Source: Sorghum bicolor (taxonomy: Eukaryota > Streptophyta > Magnoliopsida > Poales > Poaceae). From it: a stretch of DNA of 64,000 nt. Positions 22,339 to 33,538 of the stretch are shown piece by piece. The translations under genes and the position numbers were made by a program. A model generated the notes under the pieces. The model ran no database searches. It saw only the letters and a list, made by a program, of their open reading frames with translations, and was not told the origin of the DNA. The DNA is taken from NCBI RefSeq assembly GCF_000003195.3, contig NC_012871.2, positions 18,296,658-18,360,657 of the forward strand, written 5' to 3'. Position 1 is the stretch's first letter. Each line of letters starts with the position of its first letter.

Positions 22339-22350
22339 AGTTGGCTATAG
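22339..22350 (-). promoter_or_regulatory. Weak TATA-like site upstream of the cis-prenyltransferase
   Basis: Minus-strand GAGCTATAGCCA lies about 55 bp before the ATG, which would give a short 5' UTR. No stronger TATA is seen nearby. Only some 400 bp of apparently unique DNA separates the ATG from the CACTA end. Confidence 0.3.
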
Positions 22351-22735
22351 CTCTCACGTACGCCTACGCACAAACGTGGCTCGCTGTGCCCGTGTGCAAA
22401 ACAGCTCGATGGAAGGAATTTGTAGCGTCCAGGGCAGCTTTGCTCTCGTCTACTACTATTTTTGCCGACATCTTTCAAGGAAAAAAAAAAGTACACTATT
22501 TGCCGTTTCTCTCGGCTTGTGGCATCCTGCAAGTCGTCGTCAACCAAACTTAAACAGTCTTCTCTTCTTTTGGAGCGCTGAGGGGGACAGTCTTTTGAAA
22601 ATTTGGGAACGACACGGGTGAGACACGAGGAAGCGCCAAGGATCCAGTGGCGAAACGAGGTTAATTCCATTGGCACACGTTCGGGCATGAACACAAGTCG
22701 GAAGGGCCTATTATCCCGGTTTCCGAGCCGATGCT

Positions 22736-22890
22736 GCTCTTCCGAGACTAAAGGTTCATCCTTTAGTCCCGGTTCGAGAAACCGGGGCTAAAGCCCCCCC
22801 TTAACACCAACCGGTATTAAAGGGTCCTGCCAGGGCTGCCACGTTGCAGGACCCTTTAACACTTACCAACCGGTGTTAAGGGTTTCTTTT
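22736..22890. repeat. Left subterminal hairpin block of CACTA-1
   Basis: It holds GACTAAAGG/CCTTTAGTC, CCCGGTT/AACCGGGG and a longer hairpin with arms AAAGGGTCCTGC and GCAGGACCCTTT flanked by AACCGGTNTTAA. Such repeats bind the element's own transposition proteins in En/Spm. The TTTAGTCCCGG and TTAACACCGG types lie side by side here. Confidence 0.75.
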
Positions 22891-23531
22891 TTTTGGTTTA
22901 CTTTTTCGGTTCTGTTTATTATTTTTATATAGAATAATAATAGGTTTTTCAATATATATTTTTGCTGATACAATAATATATTTATATTACACGCATATTA
23001 AGCATATATAAATGAAAATTATAGGCTTAGCTTTATAATTAAGCTTTGCCTATAATAAAATGAATAGGCCACATCAAAAATTAAATAGATATGTAAAAAG
23101 CTTTATATATATATAGTTTTATAAGTACAAAATTCGTAACACATATATACATAGAGTTTTTTCTCCCAATGTCTAAAAACGATAGAAATGATCATCGTTG
23201 TTTGGAATAAGAGTTTCGTTGCCGTTGAAGTGAAAACTCGCCGTTTGGATTGATCACTTGCTCGTGGAGAAATCCTGCTATTGTCTCTTGGATAGCTTTG
23301 ATTCGGTATTTTTGTATGACCTTTTCCCTCAACCATTTCGTCTTTAATTTGAAATAAATAAAAAAGGTATTAGTTATCTAAGTTATTCAATATAATTCAG
23401 GAGATAATGAAAAGAGACATGTAACGTACTCTGAGCGTCTCTGTGGGTGTTTGATTGACTTGTGCCATCATGAATTTGCACACGTAATATGCACATAGAT
23501 TGTTCCCCTTCTTGTCTTAAACACCACTGTA

Positions 23532-23601
<70 letters not shown>
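23532..23601. repeat. (TA)n microsatellite
   Basis: About 65 bp of uninterrupted TA repeats lies in an intron of the Ulp1-type pseudogene. Confidence 0.95.
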
Positions 23602-23605
<4 letters not shown>

Positions 23606-23823
23606 CACGACCACGACAATAAGAAGGCTAAAAGTTAGCGAAAGTTTGCTAGCTAGTAGAACTTACTTGTGGATGTATTATGTTAAGCGACGCTTTACAT
23701 CCACTGAGATGTTCACGGTCAATGAATCTTTCCCAAACCCTACACACAGCCATTGTGGATCATGAACTAATAATTACAGAGTAATATTATGATATTCTTC
23801 TAGCTGAGATCGACATTACGTAC

Positions 23824-23934
23824 CTTTGAATAATGTTTACCATTTGTTGATAATTTTCTTGTGGTTTTCTCATTGAGTCAAAGATTATCAACCGGTTCTT
23901 GGGAATTTCAATGACCATGAGTATCCAGTGAAAG
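23824..23934 (-). other. Ulp1 exon carrying catalytic His and Asp
   Basis: The exon lies between an acceptor AAACAG and a donor GTACGT. It encodes FHWILMVIEIPKNRLIIFDS and more, the His-Asp part of the protease core. It is intact by itself. Confidence 0.75.
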
Positions 23935-26900
23935 CTGTTTACACACATATACATAGTCAGGCCTATATATAACTATATAAAACTTGTCTCGAGTAATAAT
24001 TATTAAAATAAAATATGCATGCATTTAATAACTATATAACTCACTCAAAGTTGAAGGGGAAGAGTATTTTTTGTTTTTCTTTTTGGTTCACAAAGAACCT
24101 CAGAAGATTGGTGCAAACTTTTGTCTCATGAGCTGCTGTCCACACTGCTTGCGGAGCTTTGAAAACAATATAAGGGTCAACGAACCCAATACTATTGTCA
24201 TTTCTGATTCTGAGCTCTCTCATTTGGTGCCTGCATATATACATACAAATCCTAAGTGTGTAAGGATTATATACATGTAATTAAAGAAGTTATAAGTATA
24301 ATAAAAAGAAAAAAATATTTACAGACAAAAGTAGCTGACAAGAGATTTGTCGAGAGCGTCGAGGTGACATAATTGGTGCAATTCTTCGAACTGCACGTAT
24401 ATGAGGTCATCTCCACGGAAGTAGTGATGTTGTCTAATACGAATAGAAATCAAATTCTCTCTCCTTTTAGACGCCTCGATGCACCATTTGTTTATTGCAA
24501 ACATTTGTGTGCCGAGCTCATGTAAATGCTGAGGGTCGAATAGACTCCTGCCCGGGTCATATCTTGCCCTCCATTGATCAACTACCTCAGCTTTTTCAAA
24601 TGTTTGGCATCCAATAATGGCGGCAATTTCTTCCACATTTAAACCGCTCTGTCCAAAGTAACGCTCAAGCGAGTCTAGCTCAGACAACGCTAAGGATTTC
24701 TTTGGCATCAAGTCTTTATTTGAGTCGTATTGATTTGGCACAATCAAAGGGGCACCGGTTTTGATACTTCTCCGAGCTGTGGGACCCCCTTTCCTACTCT
24801 CTTTCTAGGCTGTGAAGACTTGACCAGAGACCGCTCATAGCCCGAAAGTGCTGTCTTTTTCTGAGCTTCACGTTGCTTCTTTTGCTGGTCCGCCACCTTC
24901 TGCCTCAGTTCCGATGGCTTTACATAAAAGTACGACTTCTCTGGGTTTAGCCGCTTTTTTCTATCCTCCTTCAATTTATCAAAAAATTGTTTCACCTCAG
25001 GTTTGGATGCAGCAATTACCTCCTCTTCACTCTTTTCGTAAGGTAATTTTTCTGGTGTCTTAGCTCTCTTTGCTGAGGCAGTCTTCTTTGGAGGTGGGAC
25101 CGATGACTTCGGTCGTATTTGGGCGGACCGCTTCTGACTACCTCGCTTTGGAGGTGAGGGGACCGACCGTGTACTCTTTGGAGAGGGCGGTGCAGGCAGT
25201 GGAGGTGGTGGGGCCGATCTTTTCGGTGTTGGAGAACGCGGTGGAGGAGTTGGAGACCTCGGTGGAGGAGGTGGAGACCGTGGTGGAGGCGGTGCGGGGT
25301 CGGTGTGGCCGCCGCAGGTGTTGGAGGAGATCCAGCATTGTCACCGCCCGCAGCACTATGATGCGCTGGGGAGAGAAGTGGACTTAGGTTGGAGGAGTCC
25401 CTGCAAAGAAAACTATTACAAGTTTTGTGAGCAAACTTTTTTTAATTTCAATACATAATAAATAATATAAGAAGTAAAATCATACACAAACCTGTGTTGA
25501 GGAATAATTATGAAGCGCTTGCGCCAACAAATAAATGTCTTCTCAGCTTCACCTAAGGTCTTCTCTCTGTCTCCCCCTTCTATGTCTAGAGGCATATTGC
25601 CACAACCTTTCTCAACCCTATCAACCGAGACGCTAGCATATCCACCAGGTACTGGTCGATTATGGATTCTTGGAGTTCTCGTTCGGTCGATAGGGTTGAC
25701 AACAGCGATAGCCACCTTTTTTGTTGCATTCCCATTTGGTACATGCAGCTCACAGGTAGTAAAAGCCTCTGTGACATCATCCACGGGGAAGTGTAGCTTC
25801 GTGTCATCCTGAATGGTTGGTACTTCCGTGGATGCGCAGCTGCTTTTCAACTGGCGTGGGGGGCTAACGTTGACCTTAGGCTGTGATGTACCTTGTCCTT
25901 TCGACATTTGGCTAAGTGCTGCTTGCACTTGTCTTTGAATCTCCGCCTGCATCCATTCTTCACGAGCTTTCTCGCGCTCTTCTGACTGCAGAACAAAAGC
26001 TTCCAGGCGGCGGATCTGCTCTGCCTCCTCATCCTTCTTTCTCTGGCGGCTTCTGTAGGTATCTTGATAGACTTGGAATGATTGCAGCCACGGAACTGCC
26101 CCATAGCCTCTCGTACGCCCACCGTGCTCAGGATTTTTAAGCGCATAGGTGAGTTCATCCTTCTCCCTGTTAGGCCTGAACTCACCAGACTGAACCGCCT
26201 CTCATGCACGGACTAGTCTCTTTGCTGCTCTAGAGATTTCTTGGCCCCAAACTAGCGCCCCGGTGTCTGGGTCCACGCTTCCCCCATGACCGTAGAACCA
26301 ATGCTTGGAGCGCTCGCTCCAATTCTTTGCTATTGTCTCGGGTGTGACCCCCCTAGCAAGCATCTCCAGTTCCATTCGGTCCCACTTAGGAACAGCACTC
26401 TTATAACCACGTGATCCCATATGATGGTGGTATGTCTTTTTACTTGCATTCTCTTTGTTTCTAATGGCTCGTTCCTCGCCCTCTTCTGATGTTTTGTACT
26501 GCACGAAGTCATTCCAGAAGGCCCTCAGCTTTACATATTGCTTGAGGTTGAAATTTGGAGTCTCGTTTTTCTTGACAAATTTATTGTACAAAGTCTTCTT
26601 CCAATTCTAGAACAGTAGCGCCATCTTCTTCATAGTCCAGTTATAAATTCGCACCTTCAACTCTTCATCGTTGGTGTCGAAGGTGAAAACGTCTGTGACG
26701 GCTTTCCAAACTAACTCCTTGTCACGATCAGAGACAAAACTGATCTCAGGAGCACCTCGCTTCTCTCTCCATTCACGAGCACTAATCGGAATTTGATCTC
26801 TCACACGATATCCACAGTGACTAACATATTTATTTACATGTTCACCAAGTGGTCTGCCTGTAGCTATCTCAAACTCAGAGATTACATAGCAGCCCTCCAG

Positions 26901-27299
26901 CGGCTTCTTTGGCCCTTGTGGAGGTACGCTTCTCCCCGTAGAGGTCGATCCAGAAGGCTACACGTAGATATAGAAACAAAAATACTAAATTAATAACCAA
27001 GTAAGTCTAAAACCTAATGTAAGAGATGCATTAATTATATATGTTTATATTTACATACCTCGCCAGTATTTTCTTCTTGTTACACGACAAGTTGTTGCTC
27101 AGGCGCATTGCCCTCTTGTTGCTCAGTCGGATTGCCTTGCATGATCTCGTTGTAATCAATAAAGTACTGACTACCGTCGTCGATCATATTTTGAATGACA
27201 TCTTTCATATAATTAGGATCATCATGAGGACGGTCAGCCATTTCTATGTCTGCAACCATACATATATATTCTATATAAGATAAGAAATACACTAGAATA

Positions 27300-27900
27300 A
27301 TATACTAAAAAATAATACTAACAATAACACTAGAATTCATAATATACTAAAACACTAGAATTCATAATATACTAGAATAATATACTAAAAAACAATACTA
27401 GAATAATAGTACACACAATAATATATACAAAACACTACTAGAATAAATTTGGTGGGTAAACACTACTAGAATATATATTAGAGACTTATATACTACTACT
27501 AGTACTACTACAAATGAAAGTGTTGGAGTGCTCTAAAATTTATACTAGAATCTTTTAAGCCAAGTAATACACTAGAATAATATACTAAAAAACAATACTA
27601 GAATAATAGTACAAACAATAATATATAAAAAACACTAGAAAATAAAATATGATACAAAAATAATACAAGAATAATATACTAAAAAATAATACTACAAAAT
27701 AATACAAGAATAAAATTCATTCTACAGATTATATATATATATAATATACTAAAAACTAATATACATTCATTCATTCTGCAGATTATATATATATATATAT
27801 ATATATTATACTAAAAACTAATATACATTCATTCATTTTGCAGATTATATATATATAATCTGCAAAAAAATATATATTCATTCATTTTGCAGATTAACTA
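27300..27900. repeat. AT-rich internally repeated DNA in the ORF2 leader or first intron
   Basis: Words such as ACTAGAATAATATACTAAAAA recur irregularly. From 27714, three units of CATTCATTNTGCAGATTATATA follow each other, one of them palindromic (TTGCAGATTATATATATATA and its mirror). Each unit carries a TGCAG that could serve as a splice acceptor. Confidence 0.7.
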
Positions 27901-28155
27901 AGCCGGAGTTCGATCTTGATAAATACATTGAGAGAGCACGCTAGCAGATTGACGGCCGGCCGAAGATCGACGTGGAGAAAGAGAAGACATCGCTGGTGGC
28001 GGAGCTGGCGCCCGCGGCGGCGCTGGTGGCGATGATGACCGCGGCGGCGCTGGACGACGGCGCGGAAAGACGAAACGGCGACGACGCTGGTGATGGAGGC
28101 GGCGGTTCAGGTGTGTCTCGACGAAGACGAAGACTGCTTCAGATCCAGGGCGCAC
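27898..28155 (-). other. 5' exon or untranslated leader of the CACTA ORF2 gene
   Basis: This GC-rich stretch, open for 85 codons on the minus strand, starts 10-20 bp downstream of a TATA box. Its predicted peptide is rich in Arg, Pro and Ser and looks non-specific. It is more likely leader than coding. Confidence 0.4.
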
Positions 28156-28159
28156 CGGC

Positions 28160-28171
28160 GCTTATATAGGG
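28160..28171 (-). promoter_or_regulatory. TATA box for the CACTA ORF2 gene
   Basis: Minus-strand CCCCTATATAAG lies between the internal hairpin block and the GC-rich leader. It is a near-consensus plant TATA. Confidence 0.7.
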
Positions 28172-28303
28172 GTGGACCCTTTAGCACCGGTTCCAGCCAC
28201 GGACCGGTGCTAAAGGGTCCTAGGCGGGCTCGGGCGAGGTCCTGAAAATTTTTAGGACCCTTTAGCACCGGTTCCCACTATGGGCCGGTGCTAAAGGCCC
28301 TGT
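28172..28303. repeat. Internal block of CACTA subterminal-type hairpins
   Basis: CCCTTTAGCACCGGTT and its mirror AACCGGTGCTAAAGGG occur twice, as at the element's right end. The block lies upstream of the ORF2 TATA box. It is either the 5' end of a separate CACTA that has lost its CACTA bases or a duplicated control region. Confidence 0.8.
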
Positions 28304-28476
28304 TTTTTACTTTAGGGTTTTTCAATTGTTTATATATACAGTTTATATTATAAATTGTATAGTAAATTAAATATTTTACATAATATTTTTTAAATAGTGA
28401 CATATATTGTAATTTTTTTAATGTACACATAAAAATTTTGAACCTTAAATATCTTACAATATTTTTATAATTTGCA

Positions 28477-28481
28477 ATGAT
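28477..28481. repeat. Left target-site duplication of the gag-only LTR element
   Basis: ATGAT here matches 36406-36410. Confidence 0.85.
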
Positions 28482-29821
28482 TGTGGACACTTGCTAACAC
28501 CACTTGAATACTAGGTTGTCATCCCCAGCATGGTACTAGAGTGTACTATGGTATTTATACGCACACAGATAATCCGCAAGCGCACGGATACCGTTGAAGC
28601 TTTTACCCGGTTAAAGGTTTTATCGTATCCACAGGAAAACGGGAGAACTGATCTACGCTCTAACTTAACCAAGATAAGTAAATAAGTGTAAATAGGAAAG
28701 ATGGTAGAATCGAATAAGAACAATATTAAAGGTAAGATAACAGTGGGTGATAATATGGGAATAGAGAATAGAGCAATTCTAGTATATGAGCGATGGTAGC
28801 AGAATAGAGAGGATAGCTATGGTTTCTCTACTTCAAAGGGGTATGTCTATGTCTGGGATGAACCACGTGATAAGAGTACACCACAAAGGATGCTTATCCT
28901 TAGGCCGATAAACCCTACCCGTCCTGCTAACGAGAGGTGGACTACAGAGGACCAACGTAACTGTCACCGACGCGGCCTACCACACGATCCAGCTAGACAG
29001 GGGATATCCACAAGTAATCTAGATCTAAGCACCTCGCTTACACCTATACTACAACTCTCACCTATAGCGTCCTATAGATTAGAATACTCAAAAGAGTTGT
29101 GAACCAAAACATACATAATTAGTAATTGCATAATGAATTAGAAGTAGATAACCAGAGTCATCCCATGAGCAAGCTTGATTAGAGCTTGATCATGACGAAG
29201 TACAACCGGAGGAAGAACCGACAGGCCGACCTCTCCTCTAATCCTGCTTCGCTCTCCATCTTGCTACTATCTAGATCTACTCTAGTTTAGAGAAGAGAGG
29301 AGAGCTCTCATCTCTAAACCCTAGCTTTTGCTCTGTCTATGAATAATGAATAATGATCAAGGGGTGCCTCCTCTAGGGGCCAGGGGGTCTGGTTATATAG
29401 TCCCCTCAAGTGAACCTGGGCCGTCGGATCAAACCGACATTGATTGAACAGTTATTCTTGATCCTTTAGGTCGGTGGAGATCTCCCGAGAGAAAGAGTCC
29501 TGATTGGGCTCCAAGTCAGGGCGGGCGCCCAGGGCAGGAGGGCGGGCGCCCCGCCTCTGGCCCCGTTCGGCCTCCGCTTCCTTCCCGTGGCTTCTGGAGT
29601 CTTCTAGATATAAGATAATTGCGCGGCACGTTAATATCTCTATGTAATCCCGACGTGTGGGCCTTTCTTCCGTATTTCCTGATAACCCCCTACAGAAATA
29701 GACAAACACCAAAACTCGTGGAATTCTGTCAGATAAAACCCTAAGTCTAGATGTTGATTTCATTTGGATCCTTTTCTTTGTTTATTTGATAATTAAATTT
29801 GATACTTAAGGACCGTCAACA
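28482..29821 (-). repeat. 3' LTR of the gag-only element (1340 bp)
   Basis: It begins TGTGGACACTTGC and ends GACCGTCAACA on the plus strand. It is followed inward by plus-strand AACTCCCCCAAGCTT, the complement of a polypurine tract. Confidence 0.92.
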
Positions 29822-29834
29822 AACTCCCCCAAGC
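29822..29834 (-). promoter_or_regulatory. Polypurine tract of the gag-only element
   Basis: Minus-strand AGCTTGGGGGAGTT lies against the 3' LTR. Two further TCCCCCAAGCT copies occur inside the element, near 31491 and 33210. Confidence 0.75.
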
Positions 29835-32800
29835 TTACCTCTTGCTCGTCCCTAAGCAAGGATAGACTCAGCAATGGATCAAAAGTTGTTGCAATATCTT
29901 AAAAATTTGACGGTACACATGCTTTTGAATAAGATCTCATCTGTGAGTTAGAGTAAACTGTCAAGAACTAAAACTTACTTACTTTACCTTTCACCATGGG
30001 ACTTGTAACCGTCACTTCTGTCTTGAGTAGTTAAAAGATAGAACAGTCTAGCCAAGTGCCATGTCTCTTATTCTTGATCAGCTATAGCTCTGGAGTTTTT
30101 TTTTGTAGATTTTCAAATAAAACTCAGAGATTCCTTATATGACTCTCTAAATCTCTCTTTTGTGGTATTTCTAGATCCTTACCAAGGCAGTGATGGTATA
30201 TGCCTTCTCTCCAGATATGTGGTATTTGTGGTATAAGGCATAGTGACATTGCCTTCTGTCTCACCCTACTCTAATAAGGCTTTAATATCTGGAGCTCATA
30301 GGTGGGAGACAGCTAATACATACTTACAAGACATTTATTGCATAGTCAAACCATGGATCCAGAGAAACAAGTCAATAAGTCAAATCAAGATGTGCATGTG
30401 TGGCGAATGAATGGTGTATGGTGATGATGGTGATAACAATGGTGAAAGTCTAATTCTACTTTTGCTCTTTTGAGGGGATACATACCTTCCTTGCTTTTTG
30501 AAACTTTATGAGGAGAATGAGATGCTCTTCTTTTTTCTTTCCTCTCAGGTGGGTATCCTGTACCCCTAATTCTACTGTCGGACACTTGTCCATTTTTACC
30601 TCTCGTCTCACTTTTTCTTTCTTTCGAGGTTCCGGGCACTTGCCCCTTTTTATTTCCTCGTATATTTTTTTTCTCTTCTTTCTCTTTTTTTAGAGCACTC
30701 ATCTCATGAGATAATATAGCAAGTGGTAGTAACAAGATAACTTGAGCATTTATTTCACAAGGAAAAATAGAAATATTTTTGGTTATTCTCTCCCGGATTA
30801 GGAGTAGAATATTTTTGGGTGGTTCTAGAGATGGAAATGAGTGGATATATGTGGATGGTACTTCCAGAGTAGAAGTAGCATATATGAGTGAATGTGCAAG
30901 TGAAATCTTGATTTAACCACATGACAAGCTCCTAAGGGTCTACACAGCTTGACCACACTCAATGTTCATAAGCAGTAAATTGTAAATGTGTGGCTCAAAG
31001 TCTAGCAAGCATGTATATATGGCTGTGGTAGGAATTTAAACTTTCATCATACAGGAACTCATCATGGAATATTTTAAAGATTTTTCAAAGATAAAATTCT
31101 CCAGAATTCTAGCATCTCTAGGAACAGATAAACAGCAGCTCAACCTTCCCATATCATATCCGTTAACAACTTAGATTTCAGATCAAGGTTTCATCCCACA
31201 AGTTTAGATCTAGAGCAAGCTTTAAACTATAACAGTTATGTCTAAACTTGAGAGAGAACTTCAAATTTGCAAATTAGGTAGAGCAACTATTCATTATATC
31301 CATGCTAGAGTTTTATTATTAAGATTCAGATTAGCATAGCCACTTTATTTATTAAACACACTAAGCAAAAGATATATGTATATAAGCACAAAATCTTTAT
31401 TTGGTTTTTCATAGTTTATGTATTTTAATATTCTAATATAATATAAGTATAAAGATAGGTAGAAATACTTAGCGAGATAAATGGGGGTGCTCTCCCCCAA
31501 GCTGAATTTTGACGTAATTTCTCTTGATGTAGCTAGCAGGTGCCATAGGTGTATTTGAAAGTCAGCAGCATTCTGACAGCGATTAGAATGTCCTCCGTCT
31601 GCTAGTCTTCTTGATTCTTAAATTATGTGGAGCTCAAATAGACAACAAAGCTTGTGGAACTAATTAAGTGTTAGCATAAATATCTAGCCTTCATCAAGTT
31701 GAGCTTCCTCAATAAATATTACTCCCTGTTTTTATATTTTTATTTTATAAAGCAGAAAAGAAATATTTATTTTATTTTTATGCCACCACAGTGAAGGTAC
31801 TTATGGGTTTTATGCCACTCGTATACTCACATGGGGCTTAGTATTTTTTAACATTTTTATTTTCTTTTCAAGATAGCATGATTAACTAATAATCTATTTA
31901 AGGAAAGTAAATAATTAAAGGGAAAAGGGAATGCAGAAAGGATAAATATGGATAACTACCGATCTTACCTTTCGGCGATGGTTCAATGTTTTAAGTCTTC
32001 TTAACAAGACTTCTCACCGTGTTCATTCTTCAGGTGCGTCATTTGATTCAGGTGTGGACCTTGATGTCTGCTCCTCTTGATACGGTGTCATCCATATTCT
32101 TCGTTTGCCCAGCAGTTCGAAGTGCGGCGTTGGCAGTAACCTGCTCAGTGTGTTTGTGCTCGTAGATCCAGGTCGTTCACTTGGTAGAGTCTGAGAGTTA
32201 TAAAACTCCTCCGTATTTTGCTCAAAGTGTACCTGCTCATAGAGACAAGGCAGAGATCAAGTGCATGGGTCCTGTTGGTGGAAAACACCAAACCTAAAGT
32301 GTATTTGTTCTTCTCTAACCCTGAGCATAGTGAGCAAGACAAAGTTGATGGATGAAAAGTTTATGGGTGTAGCACTTATAACATTTGTCAGATCAGATCG
32401 CTCAACCTTATGGAAAGATAATCTATCTATGTATATGACTTTTTCTTTATATCTCTCAATGATAGAATGTGTAACATTTTAGCTCATATGATTAGGAGTG
32501 TGGGATCATGGAGGTAGTACTAAGAACAAGGATTAAAGGACTAAACATGTTGAATCAGTTGGGTTGGTTAATCTAGAGTTGTAAATCATACATGTTTGTC
32601 TCTTTTATTTATATGAACGCCAGAACCAAAGAGAGGCTTATAAAAGTGATAGTCAAGTACCTTAAGATGTTACCTTGCTTGAAGAGTGATGGCACAGTAT
32701 CACCTTGTGGAAGCTTTCCTTTCTTAGCGGTTGTGCATCGTGTTTGTGGCACCCTCTATGGATCATCTCTCTATAATGAATGAGCTATGTCCTTCTTGTG

Positions 32801-33538
32801 CAAATTGTTAAACTTCATGTGTCACTCTCTTCGTCTCTGATGTGAGTTTATCTCAGGACTTCCCAAATCGATATTGAAATTTTTTCTGCAGGGGTTAGTC
32901 CGACAAAAATATACCAATGTCTACACAAGCAGTTTTTAGTTCAATAACCGAACTAGACTCCATGTCTAATCAGATTAAGGAAGGTTGTTTAACCTAAGCA
33001 CCATGCTTAATTTAAAAGCCAATAGAAGTATGTGCAGTACTTCCAAACTAACATTTACTAGTAAATAGACAAAGGTAGCATGACAGCATAGAGATCTACT
33101 CAAGTGGAGATGAAGTAGTGTGATTAGTATTTAACAAATTGAGCATGTCTTAAAGGTAGGGACAACCAACATAGCAACATGGCAAAGGATGTTTTTATGT
33201 AAAGTACTCCCCCAAGCTTGAATTTTGCAGAATTCAAGTTTGGATGAATTTAATTCAGTGTTGCATGATGATTGGTTGGACATACCTTCTACTTGCTTGT
33301 CATTCATCTGATCTTCTTGTTCCAATCCTGGAAAGGTTAGTGACAAGAATACCCGAAGGAATATTTTTACAATTATCCTTATATGCTCAATACACAAGGT
33401 AATGTTGCAAATAATTAAAAACTCATGTTATGATCTGATCAGTGCTTATTTTAGGACACTAAGCTTGTCCTTGGGAAACCATCAATTTATGTCGGCGAAG
33501 TGGTTTTCCTTCCAACGCTGACCTAAATCAAGATCAAC
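29835..33538 (-). other. Long noncoding internal region of the gag-only element
   Basis: About 3.7 kb with no recognisable pol domain on either strand. It holds pyrimidine runs (30520-30700) and the two extra PPT-like words. Parts of it are recognisable, diverged, in the related element at 47829-49880 and 63650-64000. Confidence 0.7.

Larger units (their letters stand above)
23192..27241 (-). pseudogene. CACTA ORF2: Transposase_24 domain plus C-terminal Ulp1-type protease, broken
   Basis: The first residues MADRPHDDPNYMKDVIQNMI start at 27241. A basic globular region follows (about 26950-26090), with WNDFVQYKTSEEGEERAIRN and WFYGHGGSVDPDTGALVWGQ, typical of the plant Transposase_24 (En/Spm, Ptta) family. 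Then comes a Pro-rich linker (25070-25400), a Lys-rich helix, and a C48/Ulp1 protease in several short exons. The protease tetrad is readable: His in FHWILM, Asp in IFDSM, Gln in CLRQEG, Cys in NLCAYYVC. Stops at about 26605 and 26203 and an extra G near 23503 break it. Such proteases cut SUMO-like proteins in other systems; their role in CACTA elements is not settled. Confidence 0.85.

Noticed and set aside
21220..22350. Long plus-strand open frames opposite the prenyltransferase exons
   Set aside because: They mirror a GC-rich coding sequence with third-position bias; the minus strand has motifs, splice sites and the right length.
22800..22865. Stand-alone miRNA gene
   Set aside because: The hairpin is one of a set of CACTA subterminal repeats, so I list it as element structure and only as a possible small-RNA source.
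28890..29102. Conserved 70-codon ORF also present at 35474-35686
   Set aside because: The two copies are the two LTRs of one element; identity comes from LTR duplication and no domain is seen.
30385..30735. Lys/Glu-rich ORF in the gag-only element
   Set aside because: It comes from a pyrimidine-rich run on the plus strand; no homology is apparent and the sister element does not keep the frame.
29822..33538. Hidden pol gene in the gag-only element
   Set aside because: I looked for protease DSG, RT YxDD, RNase H and integrase HHCC/DDE signatures on both strands and found none.
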